A stretch of DNA of 64,000 nt, taken from the NCBI GenBank assembly GCA_036308645.1, contig JAXJVH010000033.1, forward strand, positions 1 through 64,000. Reading direction: 5' to 3'. Below, in pieces: positions 1-7,397 of the stretch. The DNA is from RUG11462 sp036308645 (GTDB lineage Bacteria; Bacillota; Clostridia; Oscillospirales; Acutalibacteraceae). A model generated the notes under the pieces. The model was given only the letters and a program-made list of their open reading frames with translations. It was not told the DNA's origin and did no database searches. The position numbers and the translations under genes are program-made. Positions within the stretch are counted from its first letter, which is position 1; every line of letters begins with the position of its first letter.

Positions 1-398
1 TTGTACTCCGATTCTTTCATAATAAAATCGGACTTGATTTTAAGGATTTTTCGGGATAATTCTTCAAATCTTGATTTAAAATCTTCGCTTTGTGCAAGCG
101 CCCTGTTTGCCTCAAAAAGCGCCGATTCCAAATTGGCGTTTTTTTTATTGCTTTCGGAGAGTTCTAAAACCGTTTTTTCAAGTTCTTTTACCTTATCGAT
201 GTAAAAGTCTGTTTTTTCAAGCAATTCGGAAATTTTCTTTGACTTTTCATCAAGTTCCGCCTTTAATTGTTCGTTTTCTTTTGCAATATCATCATTTTCA
301 GCGCCGATTTCGGATTTTAACTGCTCAAAATAATTAAGCACGTCTTTTTTATTAAATCCTCCGAAAATTTTTGTGCGAAATACTCCCTGATCACTCAT
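1..398 (-). CDS. DivIVA-like coiled-coil protein, 3' truncated by window edge
   Basis: An open minus-strand frame starts with ATG at 398 and stays open for 132 codons to the window edge. It sits 19 bp downstream of mnmE and is preceded by a GGGA ribosome site. The N-terminus reads MSDQGVFRTKIFGGFNKKDV, then LNYFEQL, and the rest is a Lys/Glu-rich heptad-type coiled coil. The short F..K..GF.K.DV..Y block followed by a long coiled coil is what DivIVA/GpsB-type proteins show. These sit at the membrane and recruit cell-division or wall-growth proteins in Gram-positive bacteria. The family call is inferred from pattern only; the C-terminus is not in view. It is probably cotranscribed with mnmE. 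Confidence 0.7.
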   Translation of the reverse strand, partial: MSDQGVFRTKIFGGFNKKDVLNYFEQLKSEIGAENDDIAKENEQLKAELDEKSKKISELLEKTDFYIDKVKELEKTVLELSESNKKNANLESALFEANRALAQSEDFKSRFEELSRKILKIKSDFIMKESEY

Positions 399-417
399 TT
401 TTATAATTCCCTTCTGT

Positions 418-1782
418 TTATTTTCCAACGCAGAATTTTGAAAAGACTTCGGCCACAACCGTTTCGCTGACGTTCTCGCCCGTAAGGGTAAGCAGTGCGC
501 CGATTGCGTCCTCTATTAAAACGCCGACGGCGTCAAGCGTTTGTCCGCCGATAATATCGTTTATAGCATTATCCACAGCACTGTAAGCGGTTTTTATACA
601 GTTAAACTGTCGCTCGTTTGCAATCAAAGCAGCCGACGGGTCGATACCCGCCGCGCCGATTTTTTCTAAAATCTTCTCACGCAGTTCGTCAATTCCCTCG
701 CCGTTTTTTGCCGAGCAAAATACAATATCACCGAATTTTTTAATTTCATCAATTTGCGGATTATCGTTAATATCCGTTTTGTTTACAATTATTATTATAG
801 GCGTTTTATCCGCACTTTCAAGCAGTTTTATATCTTCTTTGTCAATCGGATTTTCCGCCGAAAGCACCGCTAAAACAAGCCCTGCGGTCTTGATTTTAAG
901 GAGCGCTCTTTCTATTCCGATTTTTTCTACTACATCGCCTGCACTGTGTATTCCCGCAGTATCGCAAAGTTTTAAATTTACTCCGCCTATATCCACCGTT
1001 TCCTCAACGATGTCACGGGTTGTTCCTGCAACCGCCGTAACAATCGAACGGTCAAATCGAGAAAGCAAATTCATAATGGTCGATTTGCCAACATTAGGCT
1101 TGCCTATAATGACGCATTCAACGCCGTTTTTTATAATTTTGCCCTTGTCATAATCGCTCATAAGTTTAAAAAGTTCCGACTTTGCAATACTTAATTTTTC
1201 AAAAAACTTGTCGTTTTCCATTTCCTCCTCGCCCTCTTCGGGAAAGTCGGTAAAAGCGGCAACCATAGCGGACGCGTAAACTAATATGCTTTTTATCTCA
1301 TTGATTTTTTTACCGCTTTCTCCGCCTAAAATTGCGGCGGAGGAACGTGCGGCGGCGGAAGAGGAAGCCGAAATCATATCCATAACCGCCTCTGCCTCGT
1401 TAAGCGACATTTTTCCGTTTAAAAAGGCTCTTTTTGTAAACTCGCCGCCTTCGGCAGGGCGAGCGCCTGCATTGTAAATAGAACGCAAGGCTTGTTTTAA
1501 TACTGCCTCGCCGCCGTGAATTGAAAGTTCAACGGTATCTTCGCCGGTGTATGAATACGGCGCTTTGAAATTCAAAGCAATGCACTCGTCAATAACGCCG
1601 CTTTCATCGTGAATATGCCCGAATGCCGCTTGATAGCCTTTTAAATTTTCAATTTTTTTATCGGCGGTTTTAGGAGTAAAAACTTTGTCGGCAATTTCTC
1701 GGGCGTTTTCACCCGAAATTCTTATTATACCGATAGAGCCTTTCCCCGCCGCAGTACAAATAGCAGCAATTGCGTCGGACAT
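418..1782 (-). CDS. mnmE: tRNA modification GTPase MnmE
   Basis: MnmE (TrmE) works with MnmG to place the carboxymethylaminomethyl group on wobble uridine 34 of certain tRNAs. The 454-residue length is normal. The N-terminal tetrahydrofolate-binding domain contains the GRAPxxGEFTKRAFLNGK-type stretch. The inserted G domain shows GKPNVGKST near residues 226-234, a TAVAGTTRD switch I, DTAG near 274 and NKTD near 334. The protein ends in FCVGK, matching the C(I/L/V)GK motif whose Cys is needed for activity. It is separated from the downstream DivIVA-like gene by 19 bp. No mnmG is visible in the window. Confidence 0.97.
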   Translation of the reverse strand: MSDAIAAICTAAGKGSIGIIRISGENAREIADKVFTPKTADKKIENLKGYQAAFGHIHDESGVIDECIALNFKAPYSYTGEDTVELSIHGGEAVLKQALRSIYNAGARPAEGGEFTKRAFLNGKMSLNEAEAVMDMISASSSAAARSSAAILGGESGKKINEIKSILVYASAMVAAFTDFPEEGEEEMENDKFFEKLSIAKSELFKLMSDYDKGKIIKNGVECVIIGKPNVGKSTIMNLLSRFDRSIVTAVAGTTRDIVEETVDIGGVNLKLCDTAGIHSAGDVVEKIGIERALLKIKTAGLVLAVLSAENPIDKEDIKLLESADKTPIIIIVNKTDINDNPQIDEIKKFGDIVFCSAKNGEGIDELREKILEKIGAAGIDPSAALIANERQFNCIKTAYSAVDNAINDIIGGQTLDAVGVLIEDAIGALLTLTGENVSETVVAEVFSKFCVGK

Positions 1783-1816
1783 TAACCGTAATTCCTTTCT
1801 TGTTATTCTTTACTTG

Positions 1817-3148
1817 TTATTCTTTATCGGGAAGATAAGCGCCGTTCGCTTTAAGTATATCCCTTAATTTATCTGTATTAACATTATGAACATTAACTGT
1901 TTCCTGATTTGCAGTCATAGCGGCCGCAATACCCGCCGCTTCACCCTCGCAAAGGCAACAAGGCATAATTCTCATAGAGCCTTGGGTAATTCTGTCGGAA
2001 GAGATTGTTCTACCTGCAACAAGCAGATTATCAAACTGTTTCGGGCAAAGGCAACGGTAAGGAACACCGTGAGATTCCCCTGTTTTATAATGCTCAAAAC
2101 GGTTATCGGAATGTTCGTGCCATTTATCATTCTCTTCTGCGGATTTATGAATATCAATAAAATAGTTGTTTCTGCAAATTTCGTCGTCAAACGAACGGCG
2201 TGCAAAATAATCGTCGGTTGTAAACGTATAATCACCGACAATTCTTCTTGATTCACGAATACCGATTGTCGGCGCGGTCTGCACAAGATAAGAGTTTTTA
2301 AAAGCGGGATGATACTCTTTTAAAGCGGCGGCATATCTGCGAGCCAAATCCCTGCCCTCAAATATGGCTTTTGAAACCTCTTCGGGTTCAGTAGAATGAA
2401 CATTCCACACGTGTCCTGCATTAAACCCGTAAGTTTTAGGACCTATTTTGCTTACGCAAAGGTGAGTATCGGGAATGTTATATTTACCGTCGGCAATGAT
2501 TTTATGAATCATACTGTCTTTATTTCCGCCGTAAAGCGACGGACCTGCATTATAAATATTCTCATCTACATTGGTAATAATAAAGCACATTGTAGACGGC
2601 TGAACCTCGCCTTTGTCGCCGATTTCTGCCTCACCGCCTGAAAATGCGTAAATGTCTGCGTCACCGGTGCAGTCAACGTAAACAGGGGCTTTGTAAGCGG
2701 AAATTCCCGATTTATTCGCAACAATAAGCGCTTCTACGTTTCGCTCGTCTTTCATCACAGTATCACAAACGGTTGTATGAAAAAGCACCTTTACGCCTGT
2801 TTCTCTGATAAGATTTTCATAAACTTTTTTCAAAGCCTCAAAATCAATAGAAACCCAATCATAGTGGTCTTTATCAATATGCGGCATTTGAGCGCGTGTT
2901 TCAAGGAAAACACGTTTGGAAAGACCGCCGTAAATAATTCTTATTCCGTCGGTATAGGGCGTCCATGCGGGAACAAGCCCTGTTACTGCCATACCGCCTA
3001 ATTGACCGCTTTGCTCAATAAGCAAGGTTTTAGCGCCTTCTCTTGCGGCTGCAACCGCCGCCGCAATGCCCGAAGGACCGCCGCCTGCAACGATTACATC
3101 ATAACCCTCGTGGATTTTTAAATCTTTACCGTTAAATTTAATATTCAT
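1817..3148 (-). CDS. FAD-dependent oxidoreductase
   Basis: A 443-residue flavoprotein with an N-terminal dinucleotide-binding fold: VIVAGGGPSGIAAAVAAARE near residues 18-37 (GxGxxG), then LLIEQSGQLGGMA. A second FAD-contacting segment, VDCTGDADIYAFSGGEAE, lies near 160, and the C-terminus has NLLVAGRTISSDRITQGSMR followed by a GEAAGIAAA block. This architecture fits the FAD_oxidored family (PF12831-type), whose members are mostly uncharacterised soluble oxidoreductases. The substrate cannot be read from the sequence. It has its own promoter at 3198-3226 and lies upstream of mnmE on the same strand. Confidence 0.85.
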   Translation of the reverse strand: MNIKFNGKDLKIHEGYDVIVAGGGPSGIAAAVAAAREGAKTLLIEQSGQLGGMAVTGLVPAWTPYTDGIRIIYGGLSKRVFLETRAQMPHIDKDHYDWVSIDFEALKKVYENLIRETGVKVLFHTTVCDTVMKDERNVEALIVANKSGISAYKAPVYVDCTGDADIYAFSGGEAEIGDKGEVQPSTMCFIITNVDENIYNAGPSLYGGNKDSMIHKIIADGKYNIPDTHLCVSKIGPKTYGFNAGHVWNVHSTEPEEVSKAIFEGRDLARRYAAALKEYHPAFKNSYLVQTAPTIGIRESRRIVGDYTFTTDDYFARRSFDDEICRNNYFIDIHKSAEENDKWHEHSDNRFEHYKTGESHGVPYRCLCPKQFDNLLVAGRTISSDRITQGSMRIMPCCLCEGEAAGIAAAMTANQETVNVHNVNTDKLRDILKANGAYLPDKE

Positions 3149-3197
3149 AAATCCTATCTTCCTTATGCAATGCTTGTTACATAACTTATCAATTTAC

Positions 3198-3226
3198 ATT
3201 ATACTTTATATTTATAAAAAACACAA
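3198..3226 (-). promoter_or_regulatory. sigma-A promoter for the FAD oxidoreductase
   Basis: On the minus strand TTGTGT (3226-3221) is separated by exactly 17 bp from TATAAT (3203-3198), about 50 bp upstream of the oxidoreductase start. The -10 is perfect and the -35 is weak. Confidence 0.6.
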
Positions 3227-3269
3227 CCGTTATTTTTATAAAATATAATAATTAAAAGGGGGTGTAAAA

Positions 3270-3422
3270 TTGAACGGTAAATGCGTAGCAGCGTATGTAA
3301 CAGCAATAGCAACGGTATTATCGGAAAAATTCACAGAAGAGGAACTATCGGTGCTGGCAGTAATTTTTACTCAACTCGGCGATACTTTGGCAACAATAGC
3401 GACTGTTGACGACAGTTGTTAA
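3270..3422 (+). CDS. small conserved-looking protein, TTG start (50 aa)
   Basis: A 50-codon plus-strand frame starts at TTG 3270 with a strong AAGGGGG ribosome site at 3256-3262, 7 nt upstream, and ends at TAA 3422. The product begins MNGKCVAAYVTAIATVLSEK and continues FTEEEL, LAVIFTQLGDTLATIA, ending VDDSC. It is hydrophobic-amphipathic with one Cys near each end. The FTQLGDTLATIA tail resembles a family of tiny Clostridia proteins of unknown function (I recall DUF6774 as such a family; not verified). Only 72 bp separate it from the convergent rpsI. Function unknown. Confidence 0.6.
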   Translation: MNGKCVAAYVTAIATVLSEKFTEEELSVLAVIFTQLGDTLATIATVDDSC

Positions 3423-3443
3423 AAATGCAACCAAAATACAAAA

Positions 3444-3470
3444 CACCCGAAAGGCAAAACCTTTCGGGTG
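3444..3470 (-). terminator. Rho-independent terminator of rplM-rpsI
   Basis: CACCCGAAAGG (3444-3454) pairs perfectly with CCTTTCGGGTG (3460-3470) around a 5-nt loop. Read on the minus strand the hairpin is followed by TTTTGTATTTTGG, so it terminates the ribosomal-protein operon. The plus-strand side has As rather than Ts. Confidence 0.85.
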
Positions 3471-3494
3471 AAAAAAATGTTGAAATAACAAAAA

Positions 3495-3893
3495 TTATCT
3501 CTTTGAGAACTGCGGTGCACGACGAGCGCCTTTGAGACCCGGTTTCTTTCTTTCTTTCATTCTCGGGTCACGAGTCAAGAAGCCTGCTTTTTTGAGCGCC
3601 GGACGTAATTCTTCATTGTACTGAAGCAATGCACGTGAAAGACCGTGGCGAATAGCGCCTGCCTGACCTGTAACACCGCCGCCTGTTACGTTACAAACGA
3701 TGTCGAACTTGCCTACTGTTTCAGTAAGTTCAAGTGGCTGATTAACGATAAGTTTTAATGTTTCAAGGCCGAAATAATCATCAATATCTCTGCCGTTGAT
3801 TGTGATTTTGCCTGTGCCGTTGTAAACTCTAACGCGGGCTACAGAACTCTTTCTTCTACCTGTTCCGTAGAAATATGGTTTAGTTTCATACAT
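3495..3893 (-). CDS. rpsI: 30S ribosomal protein S9
   Basis: S9 is a small-subunit protein whose C-terminal tail reaches the P-site tRNA. The 132-residue sequence has the family start YGTGRRKSSVARV, the GGGxxGQAGAIRHGLSRAL segment near residue 70-90, and the diagnostic basic tail ending RRAPQFSKR. It lies 20 bp downstream of rplM, the universal rplM-rpsI pairing, and ends at a strong hairpin terminator at 3444-3470. Confidence 0.98.
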   Translation of the reverse strand: MYETKPYFYGTGRRKSSVARVRVYNGTGKITINGRDIDDYFGLETLKLIVNQPLELTETVGKFDIVCNVTGGGVTGQAGAIRHGLSRALLQYNEELRPALKKAGFLTRDPRMKERKKPGLKGARRAPQFSKR

Positions 3894-3913
3894 AATAATT
3901 CTGCTCCCCTCTG

Positions 3914-4342
3914 TTAAAATTCATAAACTACAGGTTTCTGTGCTTCATGTTTATGCTCAGTACCTTTGTAAATTCTTAATCTTGTAAGCGCTTTACGGCC
4001 GATTGTTGTATCAGGCACCATACCTTTAACTGCAAGCTCCATAGCCTTTTCAGGTTTTGTAGCCATAAGTGTTTTGTACTGAACTGCTTTAAGTCCGCCG
4101 ATGTAGCCTGTGTGACGATAGTAGAACTTCTGCTCTAACTTTTTGCCTGTAAGAACTGCTTTATCAGCATTGATAACGATAACGTGATTTCCGCAATCTA
4201 CATGCGGTGTGAAAATAGGTTCATTCTTGCCTCTTAAAAGGTCTGCCGCAACGGCTGCCACTCTACCGAGTGATTTGCCTTCGGCGTCGAGAATGTACCA
4301 TTTACGCTCAATTTCCTGAGCTTTTGCCATAAATGTTGACAT
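3914..4342 (-). CDS. rplM: 50S ribosomal protein L13
   Basis: L13 is an early-assembly large-subunit protein. The 142-residue product starts MSTFMAKAQEIERKWYILDA, typical for the family, and contains LGRVAAVAADLLRGKNEP, the HVDCGNHVIVINA block and the YRHTGYIGGLK motif. It is first in the rplM-rpsI operon. The start at 4342 is preceded by GGAGG 7-8 nt upstream. An L13 leader RNA exists in some Firmicutes, but I could not recognise one in the AT-rich 4343-4553 stretch. Confidence 0.98.
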   Translation of the reverse strand: MSTFMAKAQEIERKWYILDAEGKSLGRVAAVAADLLRGKNEPIFTPHVDCGNHVIVINADKAVLTGKKLEQKFYYRHTGYIGGLKAVQYKTLMATKPEKAMELAVKGMVPDTTIGRKALTRLRIYKGTEHKHEAQKPVVYEF

Positions 4343-4598
4343 CTTGATTTACCTCCGTAATATTTTTATAAATATAAATAAATTGATTCAACGCAATTGA
4401 TATATTATCACAATTTTTTTGTGAAGTCAATCAATATTTAAAAGTTTTTTAAAATATTTTAATTTTTCTCTTGTTTTCTCTTTATTTTATATATTTTTCT
4501 CTTATAATCTCATTTTTAATTTACAATAATAATTTGTTATTTTCATTAAAAAAGTGGGTAAAATATTGATAAATAAGCATAAAAAGAGGAATTTACTA

Positions 4599-5579
4599 AT
4601 GAAAATCGCGTTTTTTGATACAAAACCTTATGATAAAATCTGGTTTGAGCCGATGATGAAGCAATACGGTTATGAAGTTAAATTTTTTGAACATAAACTA
4701 AATTCCGATACCGCCGTGCTTACAAAAGGGTTTGACGCCGTTTGCATATTTGTAAATGATACCGCAAACAGCGAAGTACTTAATATACTCAACAAAAACG
4801 GCATAAAACTGATTGCATTGCGTTGCGCAGGCTATAACAATGTAGATTTGAAATCACTCGGCAAAATAAAAGCGGTTCGTGTTCCGGCTTATTCGCCGTC
4901 TGCGGTTGCGGAATTTGCGGCGGCGTTATTGCTTTCTATAAACCGAAAAACTCATAAAGCATATATCAGGACAAGAGATTTTAACTTTAATATAAACGGG
5001 TTGCTCGGTTTCGACCTTGTCGGAAAAACCGCAGGAATAATCGGAACAGGCAAAATAGGTCAGATGTTTATTGATATTTGCAAGGGTTTTAAAATGAAGA
5101 TAATCGCCTATGACCCATATCCGAACAATAATCTGGATATAGAATATGTAAGCCTTGACGAATTGTTTGAAAAATCAAATATTATCTCGCTTCACTGTCC
5201 GCTGACAAAAGATTCATATCATATTATAAACGCCGACAGCATTTCTAAAATGCAGGACAATGTTTTTATTGTAAATACGTCAAGAGGTGCGCTTATTGAC
5301 ACTGCCTCGCTGATAAACGGGCTTAAATCCAAAAAAATCGGCGGTGCGGGACTTGATGTTTACGAGGAAGAAAACGATGTGTTTTTTGAAGATAAATCCA
5401 ATGAAATTATCGACGACGACGAATTAATGCGCGTGCTTTCTTTTCCGAATGTGATAATATCGTCGCACCAAGGCTTTTTTACTCGTGAAGCAATGCAGCA
5501 GATTGCAATGGTTACAATGGAAAACATAGCGAACTTTTTGCAAGATAAAATTACAAACGAAGTTGTACTAAACGATTAA
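4599..5579 (+). CDS. D-lactate dehydrogenase / D-2-hydroxyacid dehydrogenase
   Basis: This NAD-dependent enzyme reduces a 2-oxo acid, probably pyruvate to D-lactate, for fermentative NAD regeneration. I place the start at ATG 4599 (326 aa) because AGAGGA lies 8 nt upstream; an in-frame GTG at 4554 has no ribosome site. The Rossmann motif GIIGTGKIGQ is near residue 145-154. The catalytic triad is visible: Arg in NTSRG (about 228), Glu in YEEEND (about 256) and His in SSHQGFFT (about 289). The SSHQGF/FTREA context resembles the LdhA branch. The gene is monocistronic and a mobile element lies 29 bp downstream. Confidence 0.88.
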   Translation: MKIAFFDTKPYDKIWFEPMMKQYGYEVKFFEHKLNSDTAVLTKGFDAVCIFVNDTANSEVLNILNKNGIKLIALRCAGYNNVDLKSLGKIKAVRVPAYSPSAVAEFAAALLLSINRKTHKAYIRTRDFNFNINGLLGFDLVGKTAGIIGTGKIGQMFIDICKGFKMKIIAYDPYPNNNLDIEYVSLDELFEKSNIISLHCPLTKDSYHIINADSISKMQDNVFIVNTSRGALIDTASLINGLKSKKIGGAGLDVYEEENDVFFEDKSNEIIDDDELMRVLSFPNVIISSHQGFFTREAMQQIAMVTMENIANFLQDKITNEVVLND

Positions 5580-5608
5580 ACCTTAATTTTTTAAATCGAT
5601 CAAAGAAA

Positions 5609-5696
5609 GTTTCTATTCCTAATGTTGTGGTTTCAACACTTATCGCCTCCCTCGTCAGAGGAAGCCAATCTACACACCAACTTTTGCAAAAGAACC
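5609..5696 (+). mobile_element. MITE-like element, copy A (88 bp, internal-deletion form)
   Basis: Starts GTTTCTATTCCTAATG and ends TTTTGCAAAAGAACC. It is flanked by the imperfect 8 bp direct repeats CAAAGAAA (5601-5608) and TAAAGAAA (5697-5704). It has both ends of the ~200 bp family found at five other positions but only one internal CCTCCCTCGTCAGAGG unit, so it looks like a deletion derivative. It contains no gene. Confidence 0.8.
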
Positions 5697-5705
5697 TAAA
5701 GAAAA

Positions 5706-5733
5706 AACCGAAGTGAGATTAATCACTTCGGTT
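5706..5733 (-). terminator. Rho-independent terminator of the 47-aa gene
   Basis: AACCGAAGTGA (5706-5716) pairs with TCACTTCGGTT (5723-5733). On the minus strand the hairpin runs directly into TTTTTTC, 22 bp after the small gene's stop codon. Confidence 0.85.
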
Positions 5734-5754
5734 CTTAATAATTTTATAGCGATA

Positions 5755-5898
5755 TTACCATTTATCGTTTACAAATGGGTCTGTGCCTTGAGTAGGATTT
5801 GTATTACCCTGTCCCTGTGTAGGATCCTCAGGACTTGATGCAATAATGTCTAAAACTTCGAGCTTTTCAATTTCAAATTCGGGCTTCTGGAATCTCAC
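5755..5898 (-). CDS. small acidic protein of unknown function (47 aa)
   Basis: A complete monocistronic mini-gene: promoter (5946-5974), ribosome site AAGGAGG (5913-5907), frame and terminator (5706-5733). The ribosome site is only 2 nt from an ATG at 5904 but 8 nt from the in-frame GTG at 5898, so GTG is the more likely start. The product begins MRFQKPEFEIEKLEVLDIIA, then SSPEDP, a Gln/Gly/Asn/Thr-rich stretch with two PTQG units, and ends FVNDKW. It has no Cys, signal peptide or membrane segment. The KPEfEiekl.v.DiI.sS pattern resembles small hypothetical proteins of gut Clostridia. I do not know its function. Confidence 0.75.
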   Translation of the reverse strand: MRFQKPEFEIEKLEVLDIIASSPEDPTQGQGNTNPTQGTDPFVNDKW

Positions 5899-5945
5899 GA
5901 TCATTACCTCCTTTAATAATTTATACAATTAAAGATTATACTATA

Positions 5946-5974
5946 ATTATAATTAGTCGTTTTCAAATAGTCAA
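5946..5974 (-). promoter_or_regulatory. sigma-A promoter of the 47-aa gene
   Basis: Minus-strand TTGACT (5974-5969), 17 bp spacer, TATAAT (5951-5946). The inferred transcript starts about 35-40 nt upstream of the small frame. Confidence 0.8.
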
Positions 5975-6125
5975 TTGCATTTATATTATATATAAATTGC
6001 ATAAATTGCATTTTTTATAATGATTTAACCGATAAATCTTATAAAAATCCGATTTTATTGTATATTAATACTATAAAATTAAGCAGTGCCGACAAAAGTT
6101 ACACTATAAACATATTACAGAAAAC

Positions 6126-7397
6126 TTAAACCTTTTCAAGCGCCTGTGTAATATCTTCGATAATATCATCGGCGTTTTCGATACCGATTGACATTCTTAT
6201 AAGGTCAGGCGATACTCCACATTCAAGCAACTGCTCATCAGACATCTGGCGGTGAGTCGTGCTTGCAGGGTGCAGACAACAGGTTTTAATATCGGCAACG
6301 TGAATTTCCATTACGCAATGTTTTAAAGCCTCCATAAATTTTTTAGAGGCTTCTTTGCCGCCTTTTACGCCGAAAGAGATAACGCCTGCCTGTCCGTCCG
6401 GCAAATATTTTTGTGCAAGTTCATAGTATTTGTTGCTTTTAAGTCCGGGATAGTTTACCCATGCGATTTTGTCGTTTGCTTCTAAAAATTCTGCAATTCT
6501 CTGTGCATTTTTGCAATGCTTCTCCATTCTTACGCAAAGAGTCTGCATATTCATATTTAAAAGGAAAGCGTTAAAAGGACTCATCTGTGCGCCGAGGTCA
6601 CGCATAAGTTGAACTCTGGCTTTTGTAATATATGCCGCTTTGCCGAAGGTTTTGGTATAAACTACGCCGTGATAAGATTCATCGGGAGTGGTAAGTCCCG
6701 GGAATTTTCCGCTTTTATCCCAATCAAAATTACCGCTGTCGACAATTGCGCCACCCAAAGATACAGCGTGACCGTCGAGATATTTGCTTGTTGAATGAGT
6801 GACGATATCAGCGCCGAACTCGAAAGGTCTGCAAAGCGCAGGGGTAGGGAATGTGTTGTCAACAATAAGCGGAATTTTGTTATCGTGAGCCACTTTTGCA
6901 AATTTTTCAATCTCGAGTACATCAAGCGACGGGTTTGTAAGAGTTTCACCGAAAATAAGTTTTGTATTATCACGAACAAGCGAATTTAATTCCTCTGCCG
7001 AAATATTAACGTCAACAAAAGTAGTTTCAATTCCTAATTTGCGGAGCGTTACGTCAAAAAGGTTGAATGTACCGCCGTAAATAGCCGCCGCCGAGATAAT
7101 ATGGTCGCCTGCCGAGGCGATGTTGGTAACTGCGATAAGCGAAGCCGCCTGACCTGCCGAGGTTACCATTGCGCCTACGCCGCCCTCAAGTTCGTTTAAC
7201 TTTTTCTCTACCGCCTCATTGGTTGGGTTTGAAAGTCTTGTGTAAAAATGACCGCCGATTTTAAGGTCGAAAAGGTCGCCTAAAGTATCAACGCTGTCAT
7301 ATTTAAAGGTTGTGCTTTGATAAATCGGCAAAGCGCCTGCCTGCCCGTTTTCGGGTTCGTAACCTGCGGTTACGCATTTTGTATCAATTCTACTCAT
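6126..7397 (-). CDS. metY: O-acetylhomoserine (thiol)-lyase, copy 1
   Basis: A PLP enzyme of the Cys/Met-metabolism family that joins O-acetylhomoserine with sulfide (or methanethiol) to give homocysteine (or methionine). The 423-residue product has the family pattern: IYQSTTFKYDS near the N-terminus, TRLSNPTNEAVEKKLNELEGG, AIYGGTFNLF, and the PLP-lysine context THSTSKYLDGH near 200-210. The C-terminus HPASTTHRQMSDEQL is typical of the O-acetylhomoserine branch. Its start overlaps the murC stop by 8 bp, so the two are translationally coupled. A second copy, clearly paralogous but diverged, lies at 11484-12779. Confidence 0.9.
   Translation of the reverse strand: MSRIDTKCVTAGYEPENGQAGALPIYQSTTFKYDSVDTLGDLFDLKIGGHFYTRLSNPTNEAVEKKLNELEGGVGAMVTSAGQAASLIAVTNIASAGDHIISAAAIYGGTFNLFDVTLRKLGIETTFVDVNISAEELNSLVRDNTKLIFGETLTNPSLDVLEIEKFAKVAHDNKIPLIVDNTFPTPALCRPFEFGADIVTHSTSKYLDGHAVSLGGAIVDSGNFDWDKSGKFPGLTTPDESYHGVVYTKTFGKAAYITKARVQLMRDLGAQMSPFNAFLLNMNMQTLCVRMEKHCKNAQRIAEFLEANDKIAWVNYPGLKSNKYYELAQKYLPDGQAGVISFGVKGGKEASKKFMEALKHCVMEIHVADIKTCCLHPASTTHRQMSDEQLLECGVSPDLIRMSIGIENADDIIEDITQALEKV

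Noticed and set aside
4343..4553. Possible L13 leader RNA upstream of rplM
   Set aside because: The region is very AT-rich and I could not identify the conserved stems.
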